Below, piece after piece: positions 61,711-63,110 of a stretch of 63,110 nt of DNA. The translations under genes and the position numbers were made by a program. The DNA is from Flavobacterium sp. CF136 (GTDB lineage Bacteria > Bacteroidota > Bacteroidia > Flavobacteriales > Flavobacteriaceae), in contig NZ_AKJZ01000074.1 of the NCBI RefSeq assembly GCF_000282055.1, positions 1-63,110 of the forward strand, in the 5' to 3' direction. Each line of letters begins with the position of its first letter. Position 1 is the stretch's first letter. The notes below the pieces were generated by a model, which searched no databases, had not been told where the DNA came from, and was given only the letters and a program-made list of their open reading frames with translations.

Positions 61711-61740
61711 TTTGAATAAAAATATATTCCGATACCTTTA
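61711..61740 (+). promoter_or_regulatory. candidate promoter of the DUF4861 gene
   Basis: TTTG (61711-61714), 18 bp, then TACCTTTA (61733-61740), about 30 bases before the ATG at 61771. There is no tandem-repeat operator here. Confidence 0.4.
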
Positions 61741-61770
61741 GATAAAAAACACAATTAAATATTACGAAGA

Positions 61771-63060
61771 ATGAAGAATAAATTTAAATTATATCTGTCA
61801 ATAGCTTTTATATCAATGCTTTTTGCAGGTTGTAAAGTGGAACAAAAATTGCAAACAGTAAAAATTGTTTTAACTAATGATTCTGATTTAGAATTATCAG
61901 ATAAAGCAATTTCCATAAAAAGGAGTTTACTCAAAAGCAGTATCGAAAATTCTTTCCCAATCATTTTACACAATTCAGATACAATTCCGGCTCAGGTAAA
62001 TGACCTGGATGGTGACGGAAAATGGGATGAGTTATTTTTTGTTGCCAATTTTTCTGCAAAAGAAAAGAAAACAGTGGAACTTAAATGGTCAAATACCGAT
62101 CCTAAATTTACTGTAAAAACCAGTGTAAGATTTGGGAAAAGAGAAGCTAAAGATTTGCCTGTACAACCCGCAACCGAAGAAGTTTTAATGGCAGATCAGG
62201 TTCATAAAAAACTTGGTTTTCAAAAATATCAAACCGATGGACCAACCTGGGAAAATGATAAAGTTGGTTTCAGGCATTATCTGGACGGAAGAAATTCTAA
62301 AGATGTTTTTGGCAAAAAAACTTCTGGAATTACACCGGAAAATGTTGGTATTAACAGCAAAGGAGCTGTAGAAGACAATTACCATCAAATGTACGATTGG
62401 GGCAGGGATATTTTTCCTGTTGGAAATTCAGCAGGATTAGGCGGTTACGGATTACTTGTCGGAAATGAAATCAACAGACTCGGAATTATCGCAAGTGATA
62501 CCTTGAATAATATAGAGAAAACAACTTTTAAAATTGTGAGTGAAGGTCCTGTAAATTCTGTTTTAAGTTATAATTATAAAAATTGGGAAGCCTCAGGAAA
62601 TAAATACCAGGTGCAGGAAACCACTTCAATCTGGCCGGGAATGTATGGATATAAAAATACTGTTTCATTAAAAGGTCTTAAAGGTAATGAAATGCTGGTT
62701 GTTGCACTTTCTAATATTAATAACCAGAATCCGTTACAGGTAATTGATGCAGGAGATTATGTTTGTTTTATTCAGCATGATAAGCTAACCTACGAACGTC
62801 AATGGATATTGGGAACAGCTATAATTATCCCAAAAGATATTTATAAAGGATATATCGAAGCACCAAAGACGGGTAAACTAACCAATTCTTATTTAATAAA
62901 ATTAAACGTAAAAAACAATCAGCCAATTAGTTATTACCCGATAGCAGGTTGGGAATTGAGTGCTGATAAAAATTTTAAAGATGCAGTTTATTTCAGCAAT
63001 TATGTAACCACTTTAGCTAAACAGCTTTCGGTCAAAATAGATGTTGAAATAAGTAAATAA
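61771..63060 (+). CDS. DUF4861 lipoprotein
   Basis: A 429-residue lipoprotein (lipobox SMLFAGCKVEQ, Cys near 21). Residues about 25-110 form a beta domain (SFPIILHNSDTIPAQVNDLD with DGDGKWDELFF). Residues 130-429 carry the DUF4861 core: GPTWENDKVGFRHYLDGRNS, YHQMYDWGRDIFPVGNSAGL and YQVQETTSIWPGMYGYKNTV. The many conserved Trp/His/Tyr/Asp residues in a beta-rich fold suggest a carbohydrate-active enzyme, but no reaction is established to my knowledge. It commonly accompanies uronate-glycan loci. A gap of 134 bp and its own candidate promoter set it apart from rhaM. Confidence 0.8.
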   Translation: MKNKFKLYLSIAFISMLFAGCKVEQKLQTVKIVLTNDSDLELSDKAISIKRSLLKSSIENSFPIILHNSDTIPAQVNDLDGDGKWDELFFVANFSAKEKKTVELKWSNTDPKFTVKTSVRFGKREAKDLPVQPATEEVLMADQVHKKLGFQKYQTDGPTWENDKVGFRHYLDGRNSKDVFGKKTSGITPENVGINSKGAVEDNYHQMYDWGRDIFPVGNSAGLGGYGLLVGNEINRLGIIASDTLNNIEKTTFKIVSEGPVNSVLSYNYKNWEASGNKYQVQETTSIWPGMYGYKNTVSLKGLKGNEMLVVALSNINNQNPLQVIDAGDYVCFIQHDKLTYERQWILGTAIIIPKDIYKGYIEAPKTGKLTNSYLIKLNVKNNQPISYYPIAGWELSADKNFKDAVYFSNYVTTLAKQLSVKIDVEISK

Positions 63061-63092
63061 ATTAAGCCATCGCCTATAATTATTTTCTACAC

Positions 63093-63110
63093 ACTTCGAC
63101 TTCGCTCAGT
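63093..63110. repeat. short dispersed intergenic repeat copy, truncated by window edge
   Basis: acttcgacttcgctcagt is identical to the copy at 54-71 near the left edge. Confidence 0.55.

Noticed and set aside
37690..63060. Ulvan-degradation locus
   Set aside because: Rhamnosidase and GH105 would fit, but there are no sulfatases or ulvan lyases in the window.
1..63110. CRISPR arrays, tRNA, rRNA, prophage or IS transposase genes
   Set aside because: No regularly spaced repeats, cloverleaf-like sequences or mobile-element protein motifs were seen.

Overview
The window is AT-rich chromosomal DNA of a member of the Bacteroidota, most likely a Flavobacterium. The signs are SusC/SusD pairs, the type IX secretion regulator PorX, secreted proteins whose signal peptides end in FSQ/YAQ-like sites, promoters of the TAnnTTTG type, few Shine-Dalgarno sequences, and short dispersed intergenic repeats. 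I saw no tRNA, rRNA, CRISPR array, prophage or transposase.

Layout. 1-3.8 kb: threonine operon on the minus strand (thr leader peptide, fused aspartokinase/homoserine dehydrogenase, homoserine kinase). 4.2-9.3 kb: plus-strand hutH, a DUF47/PhoU-like protein with a Pit phosphate transporter, and a SUKH/HEAT-like protein. 9.4-14.1 kb: minus-strand DUF421 protein, a retropepsin-like/RimK fusion and clpC. 14.3-18.3 kb: gyrA and a secreted TPR protein. 18.4-25.6 kb: minus-strand envelope and housekeeping genes (His-rich secreted protein, barrel-type outer membrane protein, AI-2E-type transporter, small MscS channel, maf, UbiA-type prenyltransferase, KdsC-like HAD phosphatase, DUF2520 protein). 25.9-29.2 kb: a giant cytochrome c biogenesis protein (ResB+CcsA). 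29.5-36.0 kb: minus-strand small anchored protein, alanine dehydrogenase, GNAT, tsaE, porX, miaE and glyA. 36.2-37.4 kb: fumarylacetoacetase.

37.7-63.1 kb is a polysaccharide utilisation locus (PUL). A minus-strand operon runs from a GH106-type rhamnosidase through a GH105-type unsaturated uronyl hydrolase and a GH2 enzyme to an esterase/GH43-like fusion. Plus-strand units hold two SusC/SusD pairs, a sialate O-acetylesterase-like enzyme, two five-bladed-propeller (GH43/GH117-like) enzymes, L-rhamnose mutarotase and a DUF4861 lipoprotein. The gene set points to an acetylated glycan containing rhamnose and uronic acid, with rhamnogalacturonan as first guess. No polysaccharide lyase, sulfatase or regulator gene is inside the window.

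Two regulatory discoveries stand out. First, five tandem 10-bp direct repeats (RCAGGR-N4-ACAGGATRSY) lie across the PUL. Each sits exactly 18 bp upstream of a TAnnTTT(G/A) -10-type box, which suggests one activator controls the GH106 operon, both SusC/D pairs and the esterase operon. One copy precedes a terminator with no gene and may drive a small RNA. Second, a 33-residue leader peptide with 11 threonines ends inside a small hairpin upstream of thrA, an apparent threonine attenuator outside the Proteobacteria. Two LacI-type palindromes upstream of the second susC suggest an additional layer of control.
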